A DNA stretch of 32,757 nt from Prosthecobacter debontii (lineage in GTDB: Bacteria; Verrucomicrobiota; Verrucomicrobiia; Verrucomicrobiales; Akkermansiaceae). The notes beneath the pieces were generated by a model. The model had not been told where the DNA came from, did no database searches, and saw only the letters and a program-made list of their open reading frames with translations. A program made the position numbers and the translations under genes. How positions within the stretch are numbered: position 1 is the first letter of the stretch; every line of letters begins with the position of its first letter. The stretch covers positions 1 to 32,757 of the forward strand of contig CAMBQC010000010.1 in the NCBI GenBank assembly GCA_945869855.1, in the 5' to 3' direction. This document shows, piece after piece, positions 15,598 through 27,039 of this stretch.

Positions 15598-16338
15598 ATG
15601 CGGAAAACAGGCGATTTCCCAACCCGATTCCAGCGCATCGCGGTCTGGAAATCAGCGCTCGCGACCGAGTTCCGCGTGGCGGGGGCGATCCACGCCTCCT
15701 ATCACGAGAAACGTTTCCTGACCGGACTCGCGTGGGATTTGCTCGCTGCTGCGGCCATGCTGCGCCCCTCCGGAAAGCCCGCCTCCATCCTCATGCTCGG
15801 CGTGGCGGGCGGCACGGCATTGCGCACCCTGCACCACCTTTTGCCGGAGGCTTCCCTGACGGGCATCGACCTCGACGCGGAACTCATCGCCCTTGCGGAA
15901 AAGGAGATGCACCTCGGCGAAACGGGCGCGGAGATTGTCATCGCCGATGCCTATGAATGGATGAAACAGAACAAGCGCCGTTTCGACGTGATCATCGACG
16001 ACCTCTACCTCGCCGGGGATGAGGATGTTTTCCGTGCGGATACCTGCGACGCCGACTGGCTCGGCCTACTGAAAAACTCCCTCGCGCCCGGCGGCCTCCT
16101 CGCGCTGAACCTCGTCACTGGCCCCGGCCACCGCGCGAAGCAATCCGCCACCCGGAAAAACCTCGCCGCCCGCTTCCCCTGCGTCCGCGCGCTCAGCACC
16201 GAGGAAAGCCTCAACGAAATCCTCGTCGCAGGCGATGATGTCGCAACCGGCTCGCGGCTCGAATCGCACACCGTCTCTTTCGCCGACTGGCGCGACCGCA
16301 TGTTCTGGAAACGCATCAAGGTGCAGAAATTGAAGTGA
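15598..16338 (+). CDS. Spermidine-synthase-like methyltransferase-fold protein
   Basis: A 246-residue Rossmann-fold protein of the spermidine synthase/SAM-methyltransferase superfamily. The binding loop reads LMLGVAGGTALR, followed by the acidic strand end GIDLDAELIALA, the next motif IADAYEWMK and FDVIIDDLYLAGDEDVF, where the Asp pair corresponds to the polyamine synthase active site. No true spermidine-synthase N-terminal beta domain is seen, so the amine substrate is uncertain and a role in spermidine synthesis is not claimed. Start at ATG before RKTGDFP; the longer frame upstream lacks protein-like character. A 46-bp gap with an AT-rich palindrome separates it from rarA, probably co-directional transcription. 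Confidence 0.78.
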   Translation: MRKTGDFPTRFQRIAVWKSALATEFRVAGAIHASYHEKRFLTGLAWDLLAAAAMLRPSGKPASILMLGVAGGTALRTLHHLLPEASLTGIDLDAELIALAEKEMHLGETGAEIVIADAYEWMKQNKRRFDVIIDDLYLAGDEDVFRADTCDADWLGLLKNSLAPGGLLALNLVTGPGHRAKQSATRKNLAARFPCVRALSTEESLNEILVAGDDVATGSRLESHTVSFADWRDRMFWKRIKVQKLK

Positions 16339-16351
16339 TTTCTTCCCTTGG

Positions 16352-16377
16352 AGTTTAAAGTTTAAAACTTAAAGTTT
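16352..16377. repeat. AT-rich near-palindrome before rarA
   Basis: A 26-base run of only A, G, C-poor sequence built from repeated AGTTTAAA units, including the palindrome AAGTTT-A-AAACTT. It is sharply AT-rich against the GC-rich surroundings and lies 8 bp before the rarA start, so it may hold promoter function or be a microsatellite scar. Confidence 0.45.
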
Positions 16378-16384
16378 CCCCGAA

Positions 16385-17722
16385 GTGTCCGACCTGTTTT
16401 CCACGCCCGCCGCGAAATCCGAAAAGCCGGCGGTTTCCGAACCGCTCGCCGCCCGCATGAGGCCGCGCACGCTCGATGAGGTGCTGGGTCAGGATCACAT
16501 CCTCGGCGAGGGCAAACTACTGCGCCGCGCGATCGAGGCAGACCGCTTCGCTTCGCTCATTTTCTACGGCCCGCCGGGCACGGGAAAAACCTCGCTCGCC
16601 GGGGTGATCGCGAAGACCACCGGCTCGCGTTTCGAGACCTTAAACGGGGTCGAATCGAACGTCGCCGAAATCCGCGAGAAAATCGCGCAGGCGAAGATGA
16701 ACCGCGATCTGCGCGGTGAGACGACGATCCTTTTCATCGACGAGATCCACCGCTTCAACAAAGCCCAGCAGGACACCCTGCTCCCGCACCTGGAGCGCGG
16801 CACGGTGCGCTTCATCGGCGCGACCACGCACAACCCGTATTTCTACGTCAACTCGCCGCTGGTCTCGCGCTCGCAGATTTTCCAGCTTGAAGCGGTCGAT
16901 GAAACATCCATCCGAAAACTGTTAGAGAACGCGCTCGCCGATGACGAGCGCGGCCTCGGAAGCCGGAACATCACCGCCGACCCCGAAGCCATCGACCATC
17001 TCGCGAAACTCTCCGACGGCGACGTCCGCAAGGCGCTCACCGCGCTGGAGCTGGCATCCCTACCTCAAACATCCGAAATCCAAAATCAACAATCATCAAT
17101 CCACATTTCCTTGGCCGTCGCCGAGGAATCGATCCAGCGCAAGGCCGTCCACTACGGCGACGAAGGCCACTACGACACGATCTCCGCTTTCATAAAGAGC
17201 ATCCGCGGTTCCGATCCCGATGCCGCGCTCTACTGGCTCGCGAAAATGCTCCACGCCGGGGAGGATCCGCGTTTCATCTCCCGCCGCCTCGTCATCGCCG
17301 CCTCCGAAGACATCGGCCTTGCGGATTCCGGCGCGCTGCGCGTCGCGCTCGACGCCCACCACGCCCTCGAATTCGTCGGTATGCCGGAAGGCCGCATCCC
17401 GCTTGCCCACGCCACCGTTTATCTCGCCACCTCGCCGAAATCGAACACCGCCTACGCCGCCCTCGGCGCCGCCATTTCCGATGTGGAAACCGGCCGCACC
17501 CTCGCCGTTCCCGAGCACCTCCGCACGCCCACCTCGAAGAAGCTCACTGGCAAACCCGAGGAGGCCATGCGCTACCTCTACTCCCACGATTACGAGGGCC
17601 ACTACGTCCCCCAGTCCTACCTCCCCGAAGGCCGCACCTACTACCACCCCGGAGAGCAGGGCATGGAAAAACGCATCAAGGAGCGGCTGGAATTCTGGAG
17701 AAATTCCATTCCCAAAACCTAA
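16385..17722 (+). CDS. rarA: Replication-associated recombination protein RarA (MgsA)
   Basis: AAA+ ATPase acting at stalled replication forks with single-stranded DNA-binding protein. The 445 residues include RPRTLDEVLGQDHIL, Walker A GPPGTGKTS (62-70), Walker B LFIDEIHRFN (116-125), sensor GATTHNP, and the C-terminal helical oligomerisation region with HYDTISAFIKS, EDIGLAD and the closing YLPEGRTYYHPGEQG. The start is GTG at 16385; the next in-frame Met is residue 25. Between residues about 226 and 240 a linker (TSEIQNQQSSIH) is coded by strikingly AT-rich DNA, described separately. It converges on the esterase gene with 12 bp between stops. Confidence 0.95.
   Translation: MSDLFSTPAAKSEKPAVSEPLAARMRPRTLDEVLGQDHILGEGKLLRRAIEADRFASLIFYGPPGTGKTSLAGVIAKTTGSRFETLNGVESNVAEIREKIAQAKMNRDLRGETTILFIDEIHRFNKAQQDTLLPHLERGTVRFIGATTHNPYFYVNSPLVSRSQIFQLEAVDETSIRKLLENALADDERGLGSRNITADPEAIDHLAKLSDGDVRKALTALELASLPQTSEIQNQQSSIHISLAVAEESIQRKAVHYGDEGHYDTISAFIKSIRGSDPDAALYWLAKMLHAGEDPRFISRRLVIAASEDIGLADSGALRVALDAHHALEFVGMPEGRIPLAHATVYLATSPKSNTAYAALGAAISDVETGRTLAVPEHLRTPTSKKLTGKPEEAMRYLYSHDYEGHYVPQSYLPEGRTYYHPGEQGMEKRIKERLEFWRNSIPKT
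17072..17103. other. AT-rich insert inside rarA
   Basis: About 32 bases made almost only of A, T and C (ATCCGAAATCCAAAATCAAC and on) interrupt the GC-rich rarA reading frame without breaking it. Thirteen of these bases (AATCCAAAATCAA, 17077-17089) recur at 32241-32253, right after the four-helix-bundle pseudogene. The coded residues fall in a family-variable linker. Confidence 0.55.
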
Positions 17723-17734
17723 CAGCCAGCGCGC

Positions 17735-18625
17735 TTATTTCCTCCACAGCCAGCGTATCGCGTCCGGGAAAATGGCTCCCATGTGCTTGCCGCTGTGGGC
17801 GCCGTGGCCCCAGACGTATTTGTGGTCGTAGCCCTTGAATTTCAGCGCCGATTCCATGGCCATGTTGCCGAGCGGCCAGTTGCCGTGCTCGTTGTCGAGG
17901 TCGTTGATACCTTCCTGGAAAAAGCCCCGTATGGGTTTCTTCTCGCTCTTGCGGATGAGGCCGGGGTAGGCGTCGCCGCCGCGGATGTTGGTGAACGAAC
18001 CGATGGAGGAGGCGACTTTCCGGAACGCGTCCGGCCTGACCCATGCCACCGTCCACGCACAGATCCCGCCGGAGCTGGTGCCGCAGATCGCGCGCATTTC
18101 CGGATCTTTGGTGAGGTTGTAGTCCTTGCCCACGAGCGGGAGGATCTCATCGATGAGAAAGGTGGCGTAATCCGCGGAGAGCGTGTCGTATTCGAAGCTG
18201 CGGTTGTTGTTTTTCCAGGGAGCCTCGGGCTTGGAATCCCCCTTGTGGCCCGGGTCGATGAAAATCCCGATGACCGGCGGCATGTCGCCGGCCGCGATCA
18301 GGTTGTCGAAAACGGTGGTGACGCGGAATTCGCCCTTGGGATTCACATAGGTGTGGCCGTCCTGGAAAACCATCACGGCGGTCTCCTTTTTCACATCGTA
18401 TTGGGCGGGGATGTAGAGATAGATGCGGCGATTCGTGCCGGGAAAAACCTTGGAATCGCTGAATACGAAATCGGTGACCTTACCCTTCGGGAATCCGGCT
18501 TTTTCCATGGAATCCGCGCCGAGCGCGGGCTCAGGCATTTCGGGGAGGGAGAGCTTCGGCGAAGTTTGCTGCGCGGTTGGATGGGCCGCCAGCAGAAGGG
18601 AGAGGAGGATGGATTTTTTCAGCAT
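17735..18625 (-). CDS. Secreted esterase (EstD/enterochelin-esterase-like alpha/beta hydrolase)
   Basis: A 296-residue alpha/beta hydrolase with an N-terminal Sec signal (MLKKSILLSLLLAAHPTAQ, cleavage near residue 19), so periplasmic or secreted. RIYLYIPAQYD and VMVFQDGHTY mark the esterase-D/Fes fold; the nucleophile is S184 in CGTSSGG, and the C-terminal HGAHSGKH supplies the catalytic His. Such enzymes cleave acyl esters on carbohydrates or siderophores; CE1-type carbohydrate esterase activity is the most natural guess in a polysaccharide-degrading lineage, but no substrate motif is visible. Single gene, divergent from the deacetylase-like gene 134 bp away. Confidence 0.85.
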   Translation of the reverse strand: MLKKSILLSLLLAAHPTAQQTSPKLSLPEMPEPALGADSMEKAGFPKGKVTDFVFSDSKVFPGTNRRIYLYIPAQYDVKKETAVMVFQDGHTYVNPKGEFRVTTVFDNLIAAGDMPPVIGIFIDPGHKGDSKPEAPWKNNNRSFEYDTLSADYATFLIDEILPLVGKDYNLTKDPEMRAICGTSSGGICAWTVAWVRPDAFRKVASSIGSFTNIRGGDAYPGLIRKSEKKPIRGFFQEGINDLDNEHGNWPLGNMAMESALKFKGYDHKYVWGHGAHSGKHMGAIFPDAIRWLWRK

Positions 18626-18759
18626 AGGACGGCAACGTGCGGGGCTTGCGGGATCTTGCAGCCGGGATCGACCTTTCCAAGCAAAAGCCCCGGCTTGTGG
18701 ACGACGAAAAACCAGCCCCCGTGAAGACGTAAGCCATTGTGCCGCTCAACCCCCGACAG

Positions 18760-19848
18760 ATGATGAAAACGAACCGCCACTCCAGGCTCGCGTCTCACCG
18801 GATCCCCGCTTTGCTTCTCGCAGCGATCACTTTGCCCTTTTTCACCATGACGATGCATGCCGAAGAGAAACAGCCCGCCGCGTTCCGCACGGCTCTGGTC
18901 TATGATGACATTTTCCTCAAGCACGACACCGGCCCCGGCTTCCCCGAAAGCGCGGACCGACTGCACATGATGACAAAGCACCTCAAAGCGCATCCGGTTT
19001 CCGAAAAACTGCTCCGGATGGAGCCGGACGACAAGATCGACCCGATGCCGTGGATCCTCGAAATGCATGAGGAGGAATATGTGAAGGAGCTAAAGCGCGC
19101 CTGCGAGGCCGCCGAGGGTGTAACTCGCCTCGGCGCGGACAACCCGATCTCGCCACATACTTACGACGTCGCAGTGAAAGCCGTGACCGCTTGCCTAACC
19201 GCGGTGGATGCAGTGATGGCGGGGCGCGTGAATAACGCCTTCGCCGCCGTGCGCCCGCCGGGGCACCATGCGATGCCGGACCGCGCCAAGGGCTTCTGCT
19301 TTTTCGGCAACGCCGCGATCGCCGCCCGCTACGCCCAGAAACACCACAAGCTGGAGCGCGTGATGATCGTCGATTGGGACGTGCACCACGGCGATGGCAC
19401 ACAGGAAATGTTTCTCAAAGATCCAACCGTGTTCTTTTTCTCCACTCACCAATATCCCTTCTACCCCGGGCTAAGCGGCTCACCGGACATCATCGGCGAG
19501 GGCGCGGGCAAGGGTTTCAACCAGAACGTGCCGCTCTCTCCAGGCGGCGGCGACGAGGCGGTGCTCAAGGTTTTCAGGACGACGCTGACCGAGGCCTTCC
19601 GGAAATTCAAACCGCAGATGCTCATCATTTCCGCCGGCTTCGATGCCCACGAAGCCGACCCGCTCGGCGGGCTCGGATGGTCGAGCGATTGCTACGCCGA
19701 ACTCACTGGTATCCTGCGCGCCCTCTGCCGCGAGCAAGGCCACGAACGCATCGTTTCCCTGCTCGAAGGCGGCTACAGCGAACGCGGGATCACGGAAGGA
19801 GTCCGCCGCCACATCGAGGCGCTTGAGGCTCCGGCTGAGAAACCGTGA
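18760..19848 (+). CDS. Histone-deacetylase-family hydrolase with export signal
   Basis: Zn-dependent amidohydrolase of the HDAC/acetylpolyamine deacetylase superfamily. All key motifs are present: RPPGHHA (165-171), VDWDVHHGDGTQ with Zn ligands D207 and H209, STHQYPFYPG, SAGFDAHEADPLGG with the third ligand D300, and LEGGY at the end. The class II-like core starts at residue 43. Before it lies a basic segment and hydrophobic helix (IPALLLAAITLPFFTMTMHA) that looks like a signal peptide cleaved near MHA-EE, predicting a periplasmic enzyme, which is unusual. Start is one of two adjacent ATGs (18760/18763); an upstream GTG at 18739 is possible. Substrate unknown: acetylated polyamines or sugars are plausible. 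Confidence 0.88.
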   Translation: MMKTNRHSRLASHRIPALLLAAITLPFFTMTMHAEEKQPAAFRTALVYDDIFLKHDTGPGFPESADRLHMMTKHLKAHPVSEKLLRMEPDDKIDPMPWILEMHEEEYVKELKRACEAAEGVTRLGADNPISPHTYDVAVKAVTACLTAVDAVMAGRVNNAFAAVRPPGHHAMPDRAKGFCFFGNAAIAARYAQKHHKLERVMIVDWDVHHGDGTQEMFLKDPTVFFFSTHQYPFYPGLSGSPDIIGEGAGKGFNQNVPLSPGGGDEAVLKVFRTTLTEAFRKFKPQMLIISAGFDAHEADPLGGLGWSSDCYAELTGILRALCREQGHERIVSLLEGGYSERGITEGVRRHIEALEAPAEKP

Positions 19849-19901
19849 CTCGGAAATCCTAAAGAGGAAAACGAACCACGAATCCGACTTCACCGCCTAT
19901 C

Positions 19902-20136
19902 CCGTTTGCCAAAAGTCCGTGCGCAAAACTGTGACAACAAAGTAGAGTGCGCCGCAGGCTCTGGACTGCTGTGATTCTTCATTCAAAGCTCTCAAGGGCT
20001 GCTTTGTTTTACGGGACGAAGGGTTGCTACGGGATACTTCGTTTTTCCATCGCGAACCCAAAAAGCGGCAGATGAGAACCGCCGCAGTCAAAAGCCTCCG
20101 GCGGCATGGATCTGCGCACGGACTTTTGGCAGACGG
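19902..20136. repeat. Inverted-repeat element B (235 bp)
   Basis: Bases 19902-19925 pair with 20113-20136 at 23 of 24 positions (19 perfect at 19907-19925 and 20113-20131). A second, inner pair of arms near 19950-19980 and 20070-20105 is complementary at roughly three quarters of 28 positions (GGCTCTGGACTGC against GCAGTCAAAAGCC), so the whole element can fold as one long imperfect hairpin. It fills the gap between the convergent deacetylase and dprA genes. Ends match element A: GTTTGCC on the left, and GGTCTA just outside the right end in both. No open frame inside; no clear target duplication. Confidence 0.75.
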
Positions 20137-20169
20137 TCTAAAAATCGCAAATTCAGCCCCCTTCCCTTC

Positions 20170-21273
20170 TTACCTCCGACTGAACCGAAAACCCGGCAAC
20201 GGGCGGACGAGGCGGCGGAGTTCGAGTTTGAAAAGGGCGGCGGTAACGACGGATGAGGGCAGGCCGCTGTGCTGGATGAGGGCGTCGATGGACATCTCGT
20301 CGCCGGCAGGCATGGCGGCGAGGACGGCGGCTTCTTCGGGCGGGATTTCGGGTTCGTCGCGAGTTTCCGTGAGGGGTAGTTCGTTGCTGCGGGCGAAGGG
20401 CAGATCGCCCATGTCGTCGATGATGTGGGAGGCGTCGGAGACGAGGGTGGCGCCATCGCGGATGAGCTGGTTGCAGCCGACGGAGGAGGGTTTGTCGATA
20501 GGACCGGGGACGGCGAAAATGGGCTTGCCGTAATCGGAGGCGAGGTTTGCGGTGATGAGTGAGCCGGACCAGGCGGGGCACTCGGTGACGAGCAGAGCTT
20601 GGCACCACGCGGCGACGATGCGGTTGCGCATGGGGAAGGTCTGCTTGTCGGGCTCCCGGTGCAGAGGAAACTCGGAAATCACCGCGCCGTTGCCATCGGC
20701 GATCTTTTGCGCGAGGGCCAGGTTTTCCGGCGGGTAGAGCCGCGCCAAACCGGAGCCGACGACCGCGATGGTGCGGCCTTTCGCGGCGAGCGCCGCCTCA
20801 TGCGCGGCGGTATCGATGCCGCGGGCGAGGCCGGAGACGATGGTGAAACCGGCGTGGGCGAGTTGGTAAGTCAACTTGCGGGTGGCGTTGACGCCGTAGG
20901 TCGTGGCGCGGCGCGAACCTACGACGCTGATGGCGTGGCGGTCGCGGGCGGTGATTTCCCCCCAGACATAAAGCAGGATGGGCGCGTCGTAGGCCTGGAG
21001 CAGGTGCTTCGGATAGGAAGTATCCTCGCGGGTGATGATGGCGATGCCGCGCTCCACTGCCTCGGCGAGTTCCTTCGCGGGATCGACGTAATCCTGCCAA
21101 GAGGAGATGAGCTTCGCGGTCTCCGGGCCGATGCCTTCCACGCGCAGCAAGCTCTTCGCCGGGGCGGAAAGGACGCTCTCGGCATCGCCGAAAGCCTCAA
21201 GCAGCCGCGTGATGCGGACGGGACCGAACGAAGGCAGGAGGTTGAGAGCGAGGATGGCTTCGCGGGGGGACAT
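20170..21273 (-). CDS. dprA: DNA-processing protein DprA
   Basis: Single-stranded-DNA-binding RecA loader of natural transformation. The 367 residues contain an N-terminal helix-hairpin-helix/SAM-like part (LLRVEGIGPETAK), the Rossmann-like core with VVGSRRA (117-123), SGLARGID (147-154), FPMRNRI (213-219), GSLITA (237-242) and VPGPIDKPSSVGCNQLIRDGA, and a C-terminal winged helix (about 300-367) of the DprA_WH type. Length and motifs are complete. Presence suggests the organism can be or was competent. The start ATG lies 45 bp from the stop of the gene encoding the Pro-Glu repeat protein, which is upstream on the same strand, with a hairpin between. Confidence 0.94.
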   Translation of the reverse strand: MSPREAILALNLLPSFGPVRITRLLEAFGDAESVLSAPAKSLLRVEGIGPETAKLISSWQDYVDPAKELAEAVERGIAIITREDTSYPKHLLQAYDAPILLYVWGEITARDRHAISVVGSRRATTYGVNATRKLTYQLAHAGFTIVSGLARGIDTAAHEAALAAKGRTIAVVGSGLARLYPPENLALAQKIADGNGAVISEFPLHREPDKQTFPMRNRIVAAWCQALLVTECPAWSGSLITANLASDYGKPIFAVPGPIDKPSSVGCNQLIRDGATLVSDASHIIDDMGDLPFARSNELPLTETRDEPEIPPEEAAVLAAMPAGDEMSIDALIQHSGLPSSVVTAALFKLELRRLVRPLPGFRFSRR

Positions 21274-21296
21274 GGGGAAGGAATGGGGATGACTTG

Positions 21297-21311
21297 GAGG
21301 CGGGACGCCTC
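21297..21311. terminator. Short perfect hairpin between the Pro-Glu gene and dprA
   Basis: GAGGCG (21297-21302), loop GGA, CGCCTC (21306-21311): a perfect 6-bp GC stem located seven bases after the stop of the Pro-Glu protein gene on the minus strand. No T-tract follows, so it is either a weak terminator, an mRNA end stabiliser, or a REP-type unit. Confidence 0.4.
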
Positions 21312-21317
21312 AGCTAC

Positions 21318-22133
<816 letters not shown>

Positions 22134-22243
22134 GGTAGGGATACGTGATGATGACAGTTTGTATTCACCGGATTTTTACGGGCGCGTCCCGTGGTCGGAT
22201 TGGAGGTTGTAGCGCGGGGTGCGGATTGGGTAGGTTTTTTTCC

Positions 22244-23362
22244 GTGAAGCAGATCTATGTCGTCGCGGGGGAAATGAGCGGGGACGCGCATGCCGCTGGG
22301 TTGTTACGTGAACTCACCGGGATGGTGGGACCGCTGGAGATCCGCGGCGCGGGCGGGCCGGAGATGAAAGAGGTCAGCGGCGGCGGGACGAAGGACTGGG
22401 TGGAGGACGCGGCGGTGATGGGCGTGATCGAGGTGCTGAAACGCTACGGCTGGTTCAAGGAGCGCTTCGAAGAGATGCTGGCGGAGATCAAGCTCCAGAA
22501 GCCGGATGTGCTACTACTCGTCGATTACCCCGGCTTCAACCTGCGCTTCGCGAAAGCGGTGAAGGAAGCCCTCCCAGACACGAAACAGGTCTATTACATC
22601 AGCCCGCAGGTCTGGGCATGGAACAAAAAGCGCATTCCGAAGATGGTCGATCTCCTCGACGAGATGCTCTGCCTGTTCCCTTTCGAGAAACCCATCTTCG
22701 AAAACGCCGGGCTCAAAACCACCCACGTCGGCCATCCGCTGGTGGACGAGCTTTCGGAAAAACGGATCAAGGGCGGAAGGGATCCGGATCTCATCGGACT
22801 TTTCCCCGGCAGCCGTGAGCGCGAGATCGCGAAACTTTTCCCGATGATGCTGGAAACCGCCGTCGCGCTGCGGAGATGGCGCGGCGACCTGAAATTTTCG
22901 GTTCCCGCAGCGACACCGAAACTCGCGCAAACCATGCGCGGGATGATCGCGGAGGCGGGTGCGGAGGATTGGATCACACTGACCGACGGCGGCAGCCACG
23001 AACTCATGCAACGCGCTGCCTGCGGAGTCATCGCCAGCGGGACGGCCACCCTAGAAGCGGCATGCTTTGGGCTGCCCTACTGCCTCGTTTACAAGATGGC
23101 TTGGACGACCTTTTTCCTCGGCAAGATGCTGGTGAAGATCAAATACATCGGCATTGTGAACATCCTCGCGGACGAGAAGGTCGTGGAGGAATTCATTCAG
23201 GCGGATGCCGCCGCGCCGGCGGTCAGCGCATGGGTGCGGGATATCCTTTCGAACGATGAGAAACGCCAGGCGCTCGTCGGGCGACTGGGCGAGGTCAGCG
23301 CGAAACTCGGCGAGCACGGTACGCACCGCCGCGCGGCGGAGAGGGTGGCCGAGTGGTTGTGA
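22244..23362 (+). CDS. lpxB: Lipid-A-disaccharide synthase
   Basis: GT19 glycosyltransferase that joins lipid X to UDP-diacylglucosamine in lipid A synthesis at the inner membrane. The 372-residue protein starts (GTG at 22244) with KQIYVVAGEMSGDAHA and shows YYISPQVWAWNKKRI, LCLFPFEK, VGHPLVDE, GLFPGSREREI and ASGTATLEAACFGLPYCLVYKM, the complete family pattern. The upstream open frame to 22145 has no family similarity and is rejected. Its presence shows an LPS-bearing outer membrane. It stands alone, followed by an inverted repeat before convergent ftsH. Confidence 0.95.
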   Translation: MKQIYVVAGEMSGDAHAAGLLRELTGMVGPLEIRGAGGPEMKEVSGGGTKDWVEDAAVMGVIEVLKRYGWFKERFEEMLAEIKLQKPDVLLLVDYPGFNLRFAKAVKEALPDTKQVYYISPQVWAWNKKRIPKMVDLLDEMLCLFPFEKPIFENAGLKTTHVGHPLVDELSEKRIKGGRDPDLIGLFPGSREREIAKLFPMMLETAVALRRWRGDLKFSVPAATPKLAQTMRGMIAEAGAEDWITLTDGGSHELMQRAACGVIASGTATLEAACFGLPYCLVYKMAWTTFFLGKMLVKIKYIGIVNILADEKVVEEFIQADAAAPAVSAWVRDILSNDEKRQALVGRLGEVSAKLGEHGTHRRAAERVAEWL

Positions 23363-23381
23363 TCAAGACTTGGAATGCTAA

Positions 23382-23506
23382 AGCCTGCTGTAGCTTTCCG
23401 CGAGACAGCCTGCAGTCAGCGGCGGAGGATCGGAAGCGTACGTATTGCAAGATGCCAATGCCGTCGGGTCGCAGCAGGGCTGCGTAACCGAAAGCTACAG
23501 CAGGCT
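23382..23506. repeat. Inverted repeat C (125 bp, 17-bp perfect arms)
   Basis: AGCCTGCTGTAGCTTTC (23382-23398) is exactly complementary to 23490-23506. Inside, CAGCCTGCAGTCAGCGGCGG on the left is partly complementary to the segment before the right arm (CGTCGGGTCGCAGCAGGGCTG), so a long imperfect hairpin forms. It fills the gap between the convergent lpxB and ftsH stops and could terminate both. Its ends differ from elements A and B. Confidence 0.75.
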
Positions 23507-23537
23507 GCAGCAGTCCATAGCCTTCGGTGAAAATACC

Positions 23538-25889
<2,352 letters not shown>

Positions 25890-25953
25890 GGTCTGCGTCT
25901 TTCCGGAGGCTTTCCTCTCGGGTGGAAAAAACTAGTCGCCACTCCGAAAATGT

Positions 25954-27039
25954 CTAGGCGGGGTTTTTTCGCTTCCGGAAGGCGCCAACCAACAGGATTG
26001 CCAGCACACCGGCCGTCGCGGGAGCCACGTAGAAGACCATCATCTGCCGGTAGCCAGCGAAAGCCGCGTGTCCCTGCGCTCCCAGAATCAGATAGACGAC
26101 GTAGGCCACATAGAATGCCAGGAAGTAGAACCCGCTCATCCGCCCGATCTTGTATCCGTGGAAAAAGACCGGGAAACACGCGATGGCCACTGCGATCATG
26201 ACCAGGATATCGAAATCCAGCGCCGCTTTTGCCACACCCACACCCGCGGGCGCGACGATCGAGGAGATCCCGAGCACGGTCAGGATGTTGAAAATGTTGC
26301 TGCCCACCACGTTGCCCACCGCGATGTCCCTCTCCCCTTTCAGGGCAGCCACCACGGACGTCGCCACCTCGGGCAACGAGGTTCCGGCAGCGATGATCGT
26401 CAGGCCGATGATCAGTTCGGATACGCCGAAACTTTTTGCGATGAATACCGCGCCATACACCAACCTGTCGGAACCGATCACCAGCCCCGCCACCCCGCCG
26501 AGCACAAACGCGATGTTTTTCAGCCACTTGGGATCCGCGGCGGGCTTGCCGTATTCCTGCTCGTATTCCGAAAGCACGCCCGCGTCCTTTTCCTTTTTCG
26601 ATAGGCGAAGGAGGATAACCACATACACCAGCAGCAGCGCGGAAAGGACGATCCCATCCACCCGCGAAATCAGCCCGTCCATCGAGAGAACGTAGAGGAG
26701 AATCGAGACCCCGATCATCACCGGAACATCGAAGCGGACAAGCTGCGCATGCACCACCAGCGGGATGATCATTGCGGAGACACCGAGGATGAAAAGGACG
26801 TTGAAGATGTTGCTTCCGACCACGTTGCCCAGCGCAATATCCGCCTGCCCCTTGAACGCCGACATCACCGATACCGCCAGCTCCGGCGCGCTTGTCCCGA
26901 AAGCCACCACGGTCAAGCCGACCACCAACGGAGAGATCCCGAGTGCCGCCGCGATGTTCGCCGCTCCTTTCACCAGGAAATCAGCGGAGTATACGAGGAG
27001 GACGAGTCCGACAATCAGGTATGCGATGGCTTCAAACAT
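25954..27039 (-). CDS. Sodium/calcium exchanger family protein (CaCA, YrbG-like)
   Basis: Inner-membrane cation antiporter of the CaCA superfamily, 361 residues with about ten helices plus a short basic C-terminus (FRKRKNPA). The two inverted alpha-repeats are complete: GLTVVAFGTSAPELAVS with GNVVGSNIFN (41-80) and GLTIIAAGTSLPEVATS with GNVVGSNIFN (about 207-246); their acidic residues bind the ions. The charged loop between halves (SKKEKDAGVLSEYEQEYGK) separates the repeats. Ion specificity (Na/Ca or K/H) is not readable. It lies 64 bp upstream of ftsH on the same strand and diverges from the recQ remnant across an AT-rich 111-bp spacer. Confidence 0.93.
   Translation of the reverse strand: MFEAIAYLIVGLVLLVYSADFLVKGAANIAAALGISPLVVGLTVVAFGTSAPELAVSVMSAFKGQADIALGNVVGSNIFNVLFILGVSAMIIPLVVHAQLVRFDVPVMIGVSILLYVLSMDGLISRVDGIVLSALLLVYVVILLRLSKKEKDAGVLSEYEQEYGKPAADPKWLKNIAFVLGGVAGLVIGSDRLVYGAVFIAKSFGVSELIIGLTIIAAGTSLPEVATSVVAALKGERDIAVGNVVGSNIFNILTVLGISSIVAPAGVGVAKAALDFDILVMIAVAIACFPVFFHGYKIGRMSGFYFLAFYVAYVVYLILGAQGHAAFAGYRQMMVFYVAPATAGVLAILLVGAFRKRKNPA

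Noticed and set aside
22145-22243. LpxB with a 33-residue N-terminal extension
   Set aside because: The extension is Cys/Gly-rich without family similarity; the glycosyltransferase fold begins at the GTG at 22244.
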